NCBI GenBank assembly: GCA_902768985.1
Contig: CACXNA010000001.1
Coordinates: forward strand, 124,001 to 188,000
Direction: 5' to 3'
DNA length: 64,000 nucleotides
From: an uncultured Bacteroidia bacterium
GTDB lineage: Bacteria; Bacteroidota; Bacteroidia; Bacteroidales; UBA932
Every line of letters begins with the position of its first letter. Within the stretch, counting starts at the first letter, position 1. Below the pieces are notes generated by a model, which saw only the letters and a program-made list of their open reading frames with translations, made no database searches and was not told the DNA's origin. This document shows, in pieces, positions 22,846 through 31,851 of the stretch. Position numbers and translations under genes: made by a program.

Positions 22846-24201
22846 ATGGGAGACTACAAAGCATTTTTGACGATACCCCGCAAGGAAGCCGGCTACCGGC
22901 CGGTTCATGACCGTATCCAGGATTTCGGGGAAGTGGAGCAGACGCTCAACGAGGGCGACCGCCGGCTGCAGGCGTCTCGCTGCATGGACTGCGGCGTGCC
23001 CTTCTGCAACTGGGCCTGCCCACTGGGCAACCGTCCGCCGGAGTGGAACGACGCCGTGTATAAAGGGGACTTCGAGCTGGCCTACCGCCTGCTCAACTCG
23101 ACCAACGATTTCCCGGAGTTCACCGGACGCGTGTGCCCGGCGCTCTGCGAGAAGGCCTGCGTGCTCAACCTGACGATGCACGAGCCTACGACCAACCGCG
23201 AGAACGAAGCGGCCATCACGGAAATCGCTTACCGCGAGAACTATGTGCACCCGGTTGCGCCGGAGCGCAACGGTCGCAAGGTGGCCGTGGTCGGCGCGGG
23301 CCCCTCGGGCCTGGCCGCGGCCAACCAGCTGAACCGCAAGGGCTACACCGTGACGGTCTTCGAGAAGAACGAGAAGGCCGGCGGCCTGCTGCGGTTCGGC
23401 ATTCCGAATTTCAAGCTGAACAAGACCGTCATCGACCGCCGCATCGCGCTGATGGAGCAGGAGGGGATCACCTTCCGCTACGGCGAGGAAGTGGCGCCGG
23501 ACGCGCTGCCGAAGGGCTTTGACGCCTACGTCATCGCCACCGGCACCCCGACGGCGCGCGACCTGCCCGTGCCCGGGCGCGAGCTGAAGGGCGTCTACTT
23601 CGCCCTCGAGCTGCTCGCGCAGCAGAACCGCGTCCTGTACGGCGCTGAGGTCGACGCCGCCCACCGCGTGAGCTGCAAGGGCAAGGACGTGCTGGTCATC
23701 GGCGGCGGCGACACGGGTTCCGACTGCATCGGCACGGCGCACCGTCAGGGCTGCAAGTCCGTGATGCAGATCGAGATCATGCCCAAGCCGCCCGTAGGGC
23801 CGGACGACCCGGCCAACCCTTGGCCGAACTGGCCGCGCACGCTCAAGACCTCCTCTTCGCACGAAGAGGGTTGCGTGCGGCGCTGGAACATCAACACGCT
23901 CCGTTTCGTGGGCGAGAAGGGCAAGCTGACCGGCGTGGAGATCCAGCCCATCGACTGGAAACCCAACCCCGAGGGCGGACGCCCGCTGATGGTTCCCGCC
24001 GGCGAGCCGGAACTGGTCAAGGCCGACATCGTCCTGCTGGCGATGGGCTTCCTGAAGCCGCAGCTGCCCGAGGTGGGGGAGAATGTCTTCTTCGCCGGCG
24101 ACGTGCAGAGCGGCGCCTCCCTGGTGGTCCGCGCGATGGCTTCCGGCCACGCTGCCGCGGCCGCCGTGGACGCATACTTCAAAAAACCTAAAAAGAAATG
24201 A
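22846..24201 (+). CDS. gltD: glutamate synthase small subunit
   Basis: GltD passes electrons from NAD(P)H through FAD and Fe-S clusters to GltB. The 451-residue protein starts with a cysteine-rich adrenodoxin-like segment (RCMDCGVPFCNWACP and CPALCEKAC), then an FAD Rossmann motif VAVVGAGPSGLAAA near residue 147 and a nucleotide motif VLVIGGGDTGSDC near residue 285. It is six bases after gltB, and its stop overlaps the pyrG start. Confidence 0.96.
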   Translation: MGDYKAFLTIPRKEAGYRPVHDRIQDFGEVEQTLNEGDRRLQASRCMDCGVPFCNWACPLGNRPPEWNDAVYKGDFELAYRLLNSTNDFPEFTGRVCPALCEKACVLNLTMHEPTTNRENEAAITEIAYRENYVHPVAPERNGRKVAVVGAGPSGLAAANQLNRKGYTVTVFEKNEKAGGLLRFGIPNFKLNKTVIDRRIALMEQEGITFRYGEEVAPDALPKGFDAYVIATGTPTARDLPVPGRELKGVYFALELLAQQNRVLYGAEVDAAHRVSCKGKDVLVIGGGDTGSDCIGTAHRQGCKSVMQIEIMPKPPVGPDDPANPWPNWPRTLKTSSSHEEGCVRRWNINTLRFVGEKGKLTGVEIQPIDWKPNPEGGRPLMVPAGEPELVKADIVLLAMGFLKPQLPEVGENVFFAGDVQSGASLVVRAMASGHAAAAAVDAYFKKPKKK

Positions 24202-25817
24202 TGAACACGAAGTATATCTTCATAACGGGCGGCGTGGTCTCGTCGCTGGGCAAGGGTATCATCTCCGCCAGCCTGGGCAAATTGCTCCAGGCCCGCGGAT
24301 TCAAGGTGACGATCCAGAAGTTCGACCCCTATATCAACATCGACCCGGGGACGCTCAATCCCTACGAGCACGGTGAGTGCTACGTGACGGCCGACGGCAT
24401 GGAGACGGACCTGGACCTTGGTCATTACGAGCGCTTTACGGGCATCCACACCACCCGCGAGAACTCCATCACCACGGGCCGTATCTACAAGACGGTCATC
24501 GACCGGGAGCGTCGGGGCGACTACCTCGGCAAGACCATCCAGGTCGTCCCGCACATCACCGACGAGATCAAGCGCCGGATGCTGCGCAAGGACGTGAAGG
24601 GGGAGGATCTCGACTTCGTGATTACGGAAGTGGGCGGCACGATCGGTGACATCGAGAGTGCGCCGTTCATGGAGGCCATCCGCCAGCTGCGCTGGCAGCT
24701 CGGCCGCGACTCCGTCTGCGTCCACCTGACCTATGTGCCTTACCTGAAGGCCGCCGAGGAGCTGAAGACCAAGCCCACGCAGCACTCCGTCAAGGAGCTG
24801 CAAGGGATGGGGATCCAGCCCGACATCCTGGTGCTCCGCACTGAGCGCCACCTGGACGACGCCGTGCGCATGAAGGTCGCTTCCTTCTGCAACGTGGACC
24901 TCGAGTGCGTGGTGCAGAGCGAAGACCTGCCGAGCATCTACGAGGTGCCCGTGAACATGCAGCGCCAGGGCCTCGACGCGGCCATCCTGCGCAAGATCGG
25001 CATCCCCGTGGGGGAGACGCCCGCCATGAAATCCTGGCACGACTTCCTCGACAAGCAGGCGAACGCGCACCGGCTGGTGCACGTGGCCCTCGTGGGCAAA
25101 TATGACCTCCAGGATGCCTACAAGAGCATCCGCGAGAGCCTGAACCTCGCCGGTATCTACGACGAGGTGAAGGTGAAGATCCACTTCATCAACAGCGAAG
25201 GCATCACGCGGGAGAACGTGGCGGAGAAGCTCGCCGGCATGGCCGGCGTGGTGATCTGCCCGGGCTTCGGGCATCGCGGCATCGCGGGCAAGATCCTCGC
25301 CGCGGAGTTCGCCCGCACGCACGACCTCCCTTGCTTCGGCATTTGCCTGGGCATGCAGATGATGGTGATCGAGTTCGCCCGCGACGTGCTCGGCCTCGCC
25401 GACGCCGACAGCAGCGAGATGAACCCCGACACGCCGCACAACGTGATCGACATCATGGAGGAGCAGAAGAACATCACCCAGATGGGCGGGACGATGCGGC
25501 TCGGCGAGTATCCCTGCCAGCTCCGCGCCGGCAGCCGCGCCGCGGAGGCGTACGGCGGCCAGGAGAGCATCCGGGAGCGCCACCGCCATCGCTACGAGTT
25601 CAACAACAAGTACCGCAAGGATTACGAGAAAGCCGGCATGCAGTGCGTGGGTGTGAACCCCGACGCCGACCTGGTGGAGATCGTGGAGATTCCGGAGCTG
25701 CGCTGGTATATCGGCACGCAGTTCCATCCCGAGTACGCCTCGACGGTCCTGCATCCGCATCCGCTGTTCATGAGTTTTATCAAAGCCTGTATCGCAAATG
25801 GAAACGTTGAAGCATGA
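24198..25817 (+). CDS. pyrG: CTP synthase
   Basis: PyrG aminates UTP to CTP with glutamine nitrogen. The 539-residue protein has the synthetase domain starting FITGGVVSSLGKGI and the C-terminal class I glutaminase domain with the nucleophile in GICLGMQMM and the His-Glu pair in QFHPEYAS. The start ATG (24198) overlaps the gltD stop; ATG 24201 is an alternative. The 3' end overlaps purF by 20 bases, so expression with the GS/GOGAT genes is likely. Confidence 0.97.
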   Translation: MMNTKYIFITGGVVSSLGKGIISASLGKLLQARGFKVTIQKFDPYINIDPGTLNPYEHGECYVTADGMETDLDLGHYERFTGIHTTRENSITTGRIYKTVIDRERRGDYLGKTIQVVPHITDEIKRRMLRKDVKGEDLDFVITEVGGTIGDIESAPFMEAIRQLRWQLGRDSVCVHLTYVPYLKAAEELKTKPTQHSVKELQGMGIQPDILVLRTERHLDDAVRMKVASFCNVDLECVVQSEDLPSIYEVPVNMQRQGLDAAILRKIGIPVGETPAMKSWHDFLDKQANAHRLVHVALVGKYDLQDAYKSIRESLNLAGIYDEVKVKIHFINSEGITRENVAEKLAGMAGVVICPGFGHRGIAGKILAAEFARTHDLPCFGICLGMQMMVIEFARDVLGLADADSSEMNPDTPHNVIDIMEEQKNITQMGGTMRLGEYPCQLRAGSRAAEAYGGQESIRERHRHRYEFNNKYRKDYEKAGMQCVGVNPDADLVEIVEIPELRWYIGTQFHPEYASTVLHPHPLFMSFIKACIANGNVEA

Positions 25818-27558
25818 GTGTGGCGTGGCGATGATCCGCCTGCTGAAACCGCTGTCGTATTATAAAGAGAAATACGGCACGGAACGGTACGCCCTGAACA
25901 AGCTCTACCTGCTGATGGAAAAGCAGCACAACCGCGGCCAGGAAGGCGCGGGTGTGGGTTGCGTCAACCTGGACGCGCCGGTGGGCGAGGAGTACATGTT
26001 CCGCGAGCGGGCGATGGGCAAGGACGCGATCACCGAGGTGTTCAAGGCCATTGACGGCTCCTTCCTGGGCCATCTCTACATGGGACACCTCCGCTACTCG
26101 ACCACGGGCAAGAGCGGACTGCAGTTCGTGCATCCTTTCCTGCGCCGCAACAACTGGCGCGCGAAGAACCTCTGCCTGTGCGGCAACTTCAACATGACCA
26201 ATATCGACGAGGTCTTCCGTTTCCTGACGGCTCAGGGCCAGTCTCCCCGCATCATGGGCGATTCCTACATCACCCTGGAGCTGATGGGCCACCGCCTCGA
26301 CCGCGAGGTCGAGCGCCTCTACTCCATCGCGCGGGAGCTGGGCCTGGAGGGCGTCAAGATCACGGAATTCATCGACGACCACGTGAAAATGGGGAACGTG
26401 CTGCGCTCGACGATGCCGCATTTCGACGGCGGCTACGTCATGTGCGGCCTGACGGGCAGCGGCGAAATGTTCGCCGTGCGCGACCCCTGGGGCATCCGCC
26501 CCGCGTTCTGGTACCAGGACGACGAGATCGTCGTCGTGGCCAGCGAGCGCCCCGTCATCCAGACGACCTTCGACCTGCAGGCCGACGACATCCATGAGCT
26601 CCGTCCCGGTCAGGCCCTGATCGTGACGAAGCACGGCAAAATGGAGCTGGAGCAGATCCAGCATCCGAAAGAGAACAGCGCGTGCTCCTTCGAACGGATC
26701 TATTTCAGCCGCGGCTCCGACCGCGACATCTACCGGGAGCGCAAGCGCCTGGGTGAGCAGCTCACCCCCGCCATCATGAAGGCGATCGACGGCGACGTGG
26801 CGCATTCCGTATTCTCTTATATTCCGAACACGGCCGAAGTGGCCTTCTATGGTATGACGGAGGGCGTACGCCGGCTGGACCACGACGTGCGGATCGAGAA
26901 AGTCGTGGTCAAGGACATCAAGCTGCGTACCTTCATCACGGAAGGGGACGAGCGCAACGACCTGGCCGCCCACGTCTACGACATCACCTACGGTTCCCTG
27001 GAGCCGGGTGTGGACAACCTGGTCGTGATCGACGACTCGATCGTCCGCGGTACGACCCTGCGGGAGAGCATCTTCAAGATCCTCGACCGCCTGCATCCGA
27101 AGAAGATCGTGATGGTGTCGAGCGCCCCGCAGATCCGCTACCCGGACTACTACGGCATCGACATGTCGCACCTCGAGGAGCTCTGCGCCTTCCGCGCCGC
27201 CATCGCCCTCCTGCAGGAGCGCGGCATGCGGCACCTGATCGCCGAAATCTACCAGGCCTGCAAGACGGATCCGCTGTCCAACAACCATGTGCGGAACGTC
27301 TATGCGCCCTTCTCCGTGGAGGAAATCAACGCCAAGATCGTGGAGATGCTCCGCCCGGAAGGGATGCAGGCGCCCGTCGAGCTCGTGTTCCAGAGCATCG
27401 AGGGCCTGCACGCCGCCTGCCCGAACCATCCCGGCGACTGGTACTTCACCGGACGTTATCCGACCCCCGGCGGCGTCCGCCTCTGCAACGAAGCGTTTAT
27501 CGCTTATGTGGACCGGTCCGGCATCCTGAATGGAGCCACCGACATGCCCCGACAGTGA
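25798..27558 (+). CDS. purF: amidophosphoribosyltransferase
   Basis: PurF starts purine synthesis by moving glutamine nitrogen onto PRPP. The catalytic cysteine is Cys8 (HECGVAM), which implies removal of a short propeptide. KQHNRGQEGAGV follows in the glutaminase domain, and the PRPP loop VVIDDSIVRGTTL lies near residue 410. At 586 residues it is longer than the E. coli enzyme but resembles the long form seen in Bacteroidales. The start lies within the pyrG coding end. It closes the dense part of the glutamine operon. Confidence 0.93.
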   Translation: METLKHECGVAMIRLLKPLSYYKEKYGTERYALNKLYLLMEKQHNRGQEGAGVGCVNLDAPVGEEYMFRERAMGKDAITEVFKAIDGSFLGHLYMGHLRYSTTGKSGLQFVHPFLRRNNWRAKNLCLCGNFNMTNIDEVFRFLTAQGQSPRIMGDSYITLELMGHRLDREVERLYSIARELGLEGVKITEFIDDHVKMGNVLRSTMPHFDGGYVMCGLTGSGEMFAVRDPWGIRPAFWYQDDEIVVVASERPVIQTTFDLQADDIHELRPGQALIVTKHGKMELEQIQHPKENSACSFERIYFSRGSDRDIYRERKRLGEQLTPAIMKAIDGDVAHSVFSYIPNTAEVAFYGMTEGVRRLDHDVRIEKVVVKDIKLRTFITEGDERNDLAAHVYDITYGSLEPGVDNLVVIDDSIVRGTTLRESIFKILDRLHPKKIVMVSSAPQIRYPDYYGIDMSHLEELCAFRAAIALLQERGMRHLIAEIYQACKTDPLSNNHVRNVYAPFSVEEINAKIVEMLRPEGMQAPVELVFQSIEGLHAACPNHPGDWYFTGRYPTPGGVRLCNEAFIAYVDRSGILNGATDMPRQ

Positions 27559-27600
27559 CGCTCGCGTAACTATTCATTAAAATATTGAGAGAGAGTGACT

Positions 27601-27640
27601 TGCGAATTCTTTGAAATTCGCATGATAGGGGGATTTTTTT
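27601..27640 (+). terminator. possible terminator after purF
   Basis: An 8-base stem TGCGAATT/AATTCGCA (27601-27608 with 27615-27622) is followed ten bases later by GATTTTTTT. The distance between stem and T-run is not canonical, so this may instead be a leader structure of the P-II gene. Confidence 0.35.
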
Positions 27641-27681
27641 GTTTTTTCGAAAGTTGTTAACCATTTTAAGTTAGTAGTGTT

Positions 27682-28032
27682 ATGATGAAAAAAATTGAAG
27701 CCATTGTGCGTAAGACGCACTTTGAGGATGTCAAGCAAGCGTTGTTCGACGCCGACATCAACTGGTTCTCCTACTCTGAGGTCAAGGCCATCGGGCAGGA
27801 CCGGGAGGATCGCATCTACCGCGGTGTGATGTATTCCACCGACGTCATTTCCAGGATCGAGATTACCATCGTCTGCCGTGAGCAGTTCGTGGAGCCGGCC
27901 ATCCAGGCCATCATGGCCGCCGCCCGCACGGGCGAGGTCGGCGACGGGCGCATCTTCGTCAGCCCGGTCGACGACACCTGGTCCATCCGGACCGGCGAGC
28001 ACGGCGACACTGTCCTGCGGGACAAGAAGTAG
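27682..28032 (+). CDS. P-II family nitrogen regulator
   Basis: P-II proteins are trimeric sensors of 2-oxoglutarate, ATP and ADP that gate AmtB and other targets. The 116-residue protein has the family opening KKIEAIVR and the C-terminal TGEVGDGRIFVSPVDD. The T-loop reads AIGQDREDRIYRG, one residue shorter than in E. coli GlnB and without its usual sequence; Tyr46 aligns with the modifiable Tyr51. It lies 41 bases before amtB, so the classical glnK-amtB pair is present. Two ATGs stand in tandem at 27682. Confidence 0.93.
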   Translation: MMKKIEAIVRKTHFEDVKQALFDADINWFSYSEVKAIGQDREDRIYRGVMYSTDVISRIEITIVCREQFVEPAIQAIMAAARTGEVGDGRIFVSPVDDTWSIRTGEHGDTVLRDKK

Positions 28033-28073
28033 TTTTGGTTAGTAGTAGTGTAAACCTTTAAAATTAGAATGTT

Positions 28074-29294
28074 ATGGAAGAATTAGCTATATCTCTCGAT
28101 ACTGTTTGGATGTTGCTCGCAGCCATGTTGGTTTTCTGGATGCAACCGGGATTCGCCCTCTGTGAGGCCGGTTTCACGCGCAGCAAGAACTCTGTCAATA
28201 TCCTGATGAAGAACTTTGTGGACTTCATCCTGGGTTCCCTCCTTTTCTTCTTTGTCGGTTTCGGCTTCATGTTCGGCAGCGACGGCGCCGGCTTCATCGG
28301 TGCGCCCAACTGGGGCGACCTGTCCTTCTACAAGGGTGACCTCCCCGTCGAGGGCTTCCTGGTCTTCGAGACGGTCTTCTGCGCCACGGCCGCGACCATC
28401 GTCAGCGGTGCCATGGCTGAGCGTACCAAGTTCAACATGTACCTGGTCTACAGCGCCGTGATTTCGCTGCTCATCTATCCCGTCGAGGGTCACTGGACCT
28501 GGGGCGGTGGCTGGCTCAGCGAAATGGGCTTCCACGATTTCGCCGGTTCGGCGATCGTCCACAGCGTCGGCGGCGTGCTGGCCCTGATCGGCGCCATCGC
28601 CCTCGGCCCGCGTATCGGCAAGTACGGCAAGGACAAGAAGAGCCGCGCCATCCCGGGCCACAACCTGGCCCTTGCTGCGCTCGGCGTCTTCATCCTTTGG
28701 CTCGGATGGTTCGGTTTCAACCCGGGCAGCCAGCTGGCCGCCAGCGGGGAAGTGAACCGCACCGCCATCTCCCATGTGTTCCTGACCACCAACCTGGCAG
28801 CTGTCGCCGGTGGCGCTGCCACGATGTTCCTGACCTGGTTCAAGTACGGCAAGCCGTCCCTCTCCCTGATGCTCAACGGTATCCTGGCCGGTCTGGTCGG
28901 CATCACCGCCGGCTGTGACGTGGTCTCCCCTTGGGGCGCCGTCATCATCGGTTTCGTCTGTGGTATCGTGCTGGTGTTCGCCATCGAATTCATCGACCAC
29001 AAGCTGCACATCGACGACCCGGTGGGTGCTTCCTCCGTGCACGGTGTGTGCGGTATCCTCGGTACGCTGATGACCGGTCTGCTGGCTACGGACGGCGGCC
29101 TCTTCTACGGCGGCGGCTGGCACTTCTTCGGTGTGCAGGCCCTCGGTATCGTGGTCATCGACCTCTGGGCGGCCGTCTGCGGCTTCCTGCTCTTCTTCGG
29201 CATCAAGAAGTTCTGCGGCCTGCGCGTCGAACCGCGCGTGGAGGAGGAAGGCCTCGATGTCTACGAGCACGGTGAAGGCTGCTACAACAACTAA
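28074..29294 (+). CDS. amtB: ammonium transporter
   Basis: AmtB is an inner-membrane ammonium channel. The 406-residue protein has about eleven hydrophobic segments. The twin pore histidines are likely His163 (SAIVHSVGG) and His323 (SSVHGVCG). GHWTWGGGWL, near residue 140, carries the usual Trp-rich recruitment-site region. The P-II gene directly upstream suggests its activity is blocked by P-II when nitrogen is plentiful. An outer-membrane barrel gene follows after 33 bases. Confidence 0.96.
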   Translation: MEELAISLDTVWMLLAAMLVFWMQPGFALCEAGFTRSKNSVNILMKNFVDFILGSLLFFFVGFGFMFGSDGAGFIGAPNWGDLSFYKGDLPVEGFLVFETVFCATAATIVSGAMAERTKFNMYLVYSAVISLLIYPVEGHWTWGGGWLSEMGFHDFAGSAIVHSVGGVLALIGAIALGPRIGKYGKDKKSRAIPGHNLALAALGVFILWLGWFGFNPGSQLAASGEVNRTAISHVFLTTNLAAVAGGAATMFLTWFKYGKPSLSLMLNGILAGLVGITAGCDVVSPWGAVIIGFVCGIVLVFAIEFIDHKLHIDDPVGASSVHGVCGILGTLMTGLLATDGGLFYGGGWHFFGVQALGIVVIDLWAAVCGFLLFFGIKKFCGLRVEPRVEEEGLDVYEHGEGCYNN

Positions 29295-29327
29295 TCCATT
29301 TGTTCAACTGTTAAATTGTATTACCTT

Positions 29328-30044
29328 ATGAAAAAGATATTTACCATTCTCGCTGTTGCTGTCCTGTCTTTGAACGCCCTGATTCCTGCCAAGGCACAGG
29401 ACAAGGTGGAGGCTTCCATCGGCGCCGACTTCGTCAGCCGTTACATCTGGCGTGGCCAGGACCTGGGCGGCGTGTCCTTCCAACCGACGCTCGGTCTGGA
29501 CTGGAAGGGCCTGAGCCTGTCGGCCTGGGGTTCGGTAGGCATCGCCAATCCGGCCGACACGAAGGAGTTCGACCTGACGCTCAGCTACACGATCGGCGGC
29601 TTCAACATCGGCGTGACGGATTACTGGTTCGATGCGGGTCTGGACCCGCTGAACCGCTACTTCATGTATCGTTCCGACTGCACGAACCATGTCTTCGAGG
29701 CCAACATCGGTTATGATTTCGGCTTCGCCGCCATCCAATGGTACACCAACTTCGCCGGCAACGACGGCGTGAACCCCGCCGGTAAGCGCGCGTTCAGCAG
29801 CTACGTCGAGCTCAGCGCCCCGTTCTCCCTGGCCGGTGCGGACTGGACGGCCGCCGTCGGCGCGGTCCCGTTCGCCACGGATTTCTACGGCACGGAGAAG
29901 TTCGCGCTGGTGAACATCTCGGTGACGGCCTCGAAGGAGATCACCGTCACGGACACGTTCTCCATCCCCGTCTTCGCGCAGGTGGCTGCCAACCCGTACA
30001 CCCGGGAGGCCTTCTTCGTGATTGGCTTTACGCTGCAGCCGTAG
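29328..30044 (+). CDS. outer-membrane beta-barrel protein, TorF/Gcw_chp-like
   Basis: This 238-residue protein has a signal peptide (MKKIFTILAVAVLSLNALIP then AKAQ) and alternating strands ending in a C-terminal FTLQP, as in outer-membrane barrels. The segment SIGADFVSRYIWRGQDLGG resembles the TorF/Gcw_chp family. It follows amtB by 33 bases, so a role in letting ammonium or another nitrogen source cross the outer membrane is a fair guess, not shown. ATG 29328 is preferred to the TTG at 29316. Confidence 0.75.
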   Translation: MKKIFTILAVAVLSLNALIPAKAQDKVEASIGADFVSRYIWRGQDLGGVSFQPTLGLDWKGLSLSAWGSVGIANPADTKEFDLTLSYTIGGFNIGVTDYWFDAGLDPLNRYFMYRSDCTNHVFEANIGYDFGFAAIQWYTNFAGNDGVNPAGKRAFSSYVELSAPFSLAGADWTAAVGAVPFATDFYGTEKFALVNISVTASKEITVTDTFSIPVFAQVAANPYTREAFFVIGFTLQP

Positions 30045-30078
30045 CGTAATTGATAGTAATCATCATTCGTTTTTTATA

Positions 30079-30104
30079 GTCATTCCGGGCTTGACCCGGA
30101 ATCT
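30079..30104 (+). repeat. GTCATTCCGGG..CCCGGAATC repeat
   Basis: A 26-base imperfect palindrome between the barrel gene and asnB. Related copies lie at 33727-33752, 42023-42046 (reverse) and 45159-45184 (reverse). Confidence 0.85.
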
Positions 30105-30131
30105 ATCCAACAGGAATAAAACAGTAAGCTT

Positions 30132-31799
30132 ATGTGTGGAATAGTCGGTATTTTCAATGTCAAAGAACAGTCTGACGCCCTGCGTCGGAAGGCCCTGGAA
30201 ATGAGTCGCAGGATCCGCCATCGCGGACCGGACTGGAGCGGCATCTGGTGTGGTGGCAGCGCCATCCTCTGCCACGAGCGCCTGAGCATCGTGGACCCCA
30301 AATCGGGCGGACAGCCCCTGATCTCCCCGGACGGGAAGCAAGTGCTGGCCGTGAATGGCGAGATCTATAATCACCAGGAGATCCGCCGCCGCTACGCCGG
30401 GAAATACGATTTCCAGACGGGGAGCGACTGTGAAGTGATTCTGGCCCTTTACCGCGATAAAGGGCCGGATTTCCTGGAGGATCTCAGCGGCATCTTCGCC
30501 TTCGCGCTCTACGACGTGGAGAAGGATGCCTTCCTGATCGCCCGCGACCCCATCGGCGTGATTCCGCTCTACATCGGTTTCGACGACGCCGACGGTAAGG
30601 TCTACGTGGCCAGCGAGCTGAAGGCCCTGGAAGGGCAGTGCGAGCGCTACGAGCCCTTCCTGCCGGGCCACCTCTACTGGAGCCGCGAGCCGGGCGTGAA
30701 ACGTTGGTACACGCGCGACTGGATGGAGTACGAGGCCGTCAAGGACGGCCCCGCCTCCACCCTTGCCGTGCGTGAGGCGCTGATGGATGCCGTGAAGCGG
30801 CAGCTGATGTCCGACGTGCCCTACGGGGTGCTGCTTTCCGGCGGTCTGGATTCTTCCGTGATCTCGGCCATTGCCGAGAAATACAGCGCCATGCGCATCG
30901 AGGACGATTCCAAGACGCGCGCCTGGTGGCCGCGCCTGCACTCTTTCGCCGTGGGCCTGAAGGGCGCGCCCGACCTCGAGAAGGCGCGGCGCGTGGCCGA
31001 GCACATCGGCACCGTCCACCACGAGATCAACTATACCATCCAGGAGGGCCTGGACGCCATCCGGGACGTGATCTATTATACGGAGACGTATGATGTCACG
31101 ACCATCCGCGCCTCCACGCCGATGTACCTGCTGGCGCGCGTGATCAAGTCGATGGGTATCAAGATGGTGCTCTCCGGCGAGGGCGCGGACGAGATCTTCG
31201 GCGGCTACCTTTATTTCCACAAGGCGCCCGATGCGCGCGCCTTCCACGAGGAGACGGTCCGCAAGCTTTCCAAGCTGCATCTCTACGACTGCCTGCGCGC
31301 CAACAAGAGCCTCTCCGCCTGGGGCGTCGAAGGCCGCGTGCCTTTCCTGGACAAGGAGTTCCTGGACGTGGCGATGCGCCTGAATCCCGAGGCGAAGATG
31401 TGCCCGGGCGCGACCATTGAGAAGAAGATCGTGCGCGAGGCCTTCGCCGACATGCTGCCGGAGGAGGTGGCCTGGCGGCAGAAGGAGCAGTTCAGCGACG
31501 GTGTCGGCTACTCCTGGATCGATACGCTGAAGCAGCTCACGTCCGAGGCCGTCACCGACGAGCAGATGGCGCACGCCGCGGAACGCTTCCCGGTGCATCC
31601 GCCGCAGTGCAAGGAGGAGTACTACTACCGTTCGATTTTCGCGGAGCTCTTCCCGAGCGAGAGCGCGGCTCGCGCCGTGCCCAGCGAGGCCAGCGTGGCG
31701 TGCTCGACGGCCATCGCGCTCGAGTGGGACGCCGCTTTCAAGGGGAAGAACGACCCGAGCGGCCGCGCCGTGGCAGGCGTTCATGAGCAGGCCTATTGA
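30132..31799 (+). CDS. asnB: asparagine synthetase B, glutamine-hydrolysing
   Basis: AsnB makes asparagine from aspartate, ATP and glutamine. The catalytic Cys2 starts the N-terminal glutaminase domain (MCGIVGIFN). The synthetase domain has the PP-loop LLSGGLDSSVIS near residue 235 and LSGEGADEIFGGY near residue 350. The 555-residue length is normal. It sits in the glutamine cluster, after amtB and before glmS, with a dispersed repeat in the 87-base upstream gap. Confidence 0.96.
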   Translation: MCGIVGIFNVKEQSDALRRKALEMSRRIRHRGPDWSGIWCGGSAILCHERLSIVDPKSGGQPLISPDGKQVLAVNGEIYNHQEIRRRYAGKYDFQTGSDCEVILALYRDKGPDFLEDLSGIFAFALYDVEKDAFLIARDPIGVIPLYIGFDDADGKVYVASELKALEGQCERYEPFLPGHLYWSREPGVKRWYTRDWMEYEAVKDGPASTLAVREALMDAVKRQLMSDVPYGVLLSGGLDSSVISAIAEKYSAMRIEDDSKTRAWWPRLHSFAVGLKGAPDLEKARRVAEHIGTVHHEINYTIQEGLDAIRDVIYYTETYDVTTIRASTPMYLLARVIKSMGIKMVLSGEGADEIFGGYLYFHKAPDARAFHEETVRKLSKLHLYDCLRANKSLSAWGVEGRVPFLDKEFLDVAMRLNPEAKMCPGATIEKKIVREAFADMLPEEVAWRQKEQFSDGVGYSWIDTLKQLTSEAVTDEQMAHAAERFPVHPPQCKEEYYYRSIFAELFPSESAARAVPSEASVACSTAIALEWDAAFKGKNDPSGRAVAGVHEQAY

Positions 31800-31826
31800 G
31801 TTTTTGCGGAATTCTTGCCATCTTTG
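31795..31826 (+). promoter_or_regulatory. possible promoter for glmS
   Basis: CATCTTTG (31819-31826) matches the -7 consensus TAnnTTTG in seven of eight positions that matter less the first T. A TTG at 31795-31797 lies 21 bases upstream. The glmS ATG is 26 bases downstream. Confidence 0.4.
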
Positions 31827-31851
31827 CATGTTATAACAGAATTATTACAGT

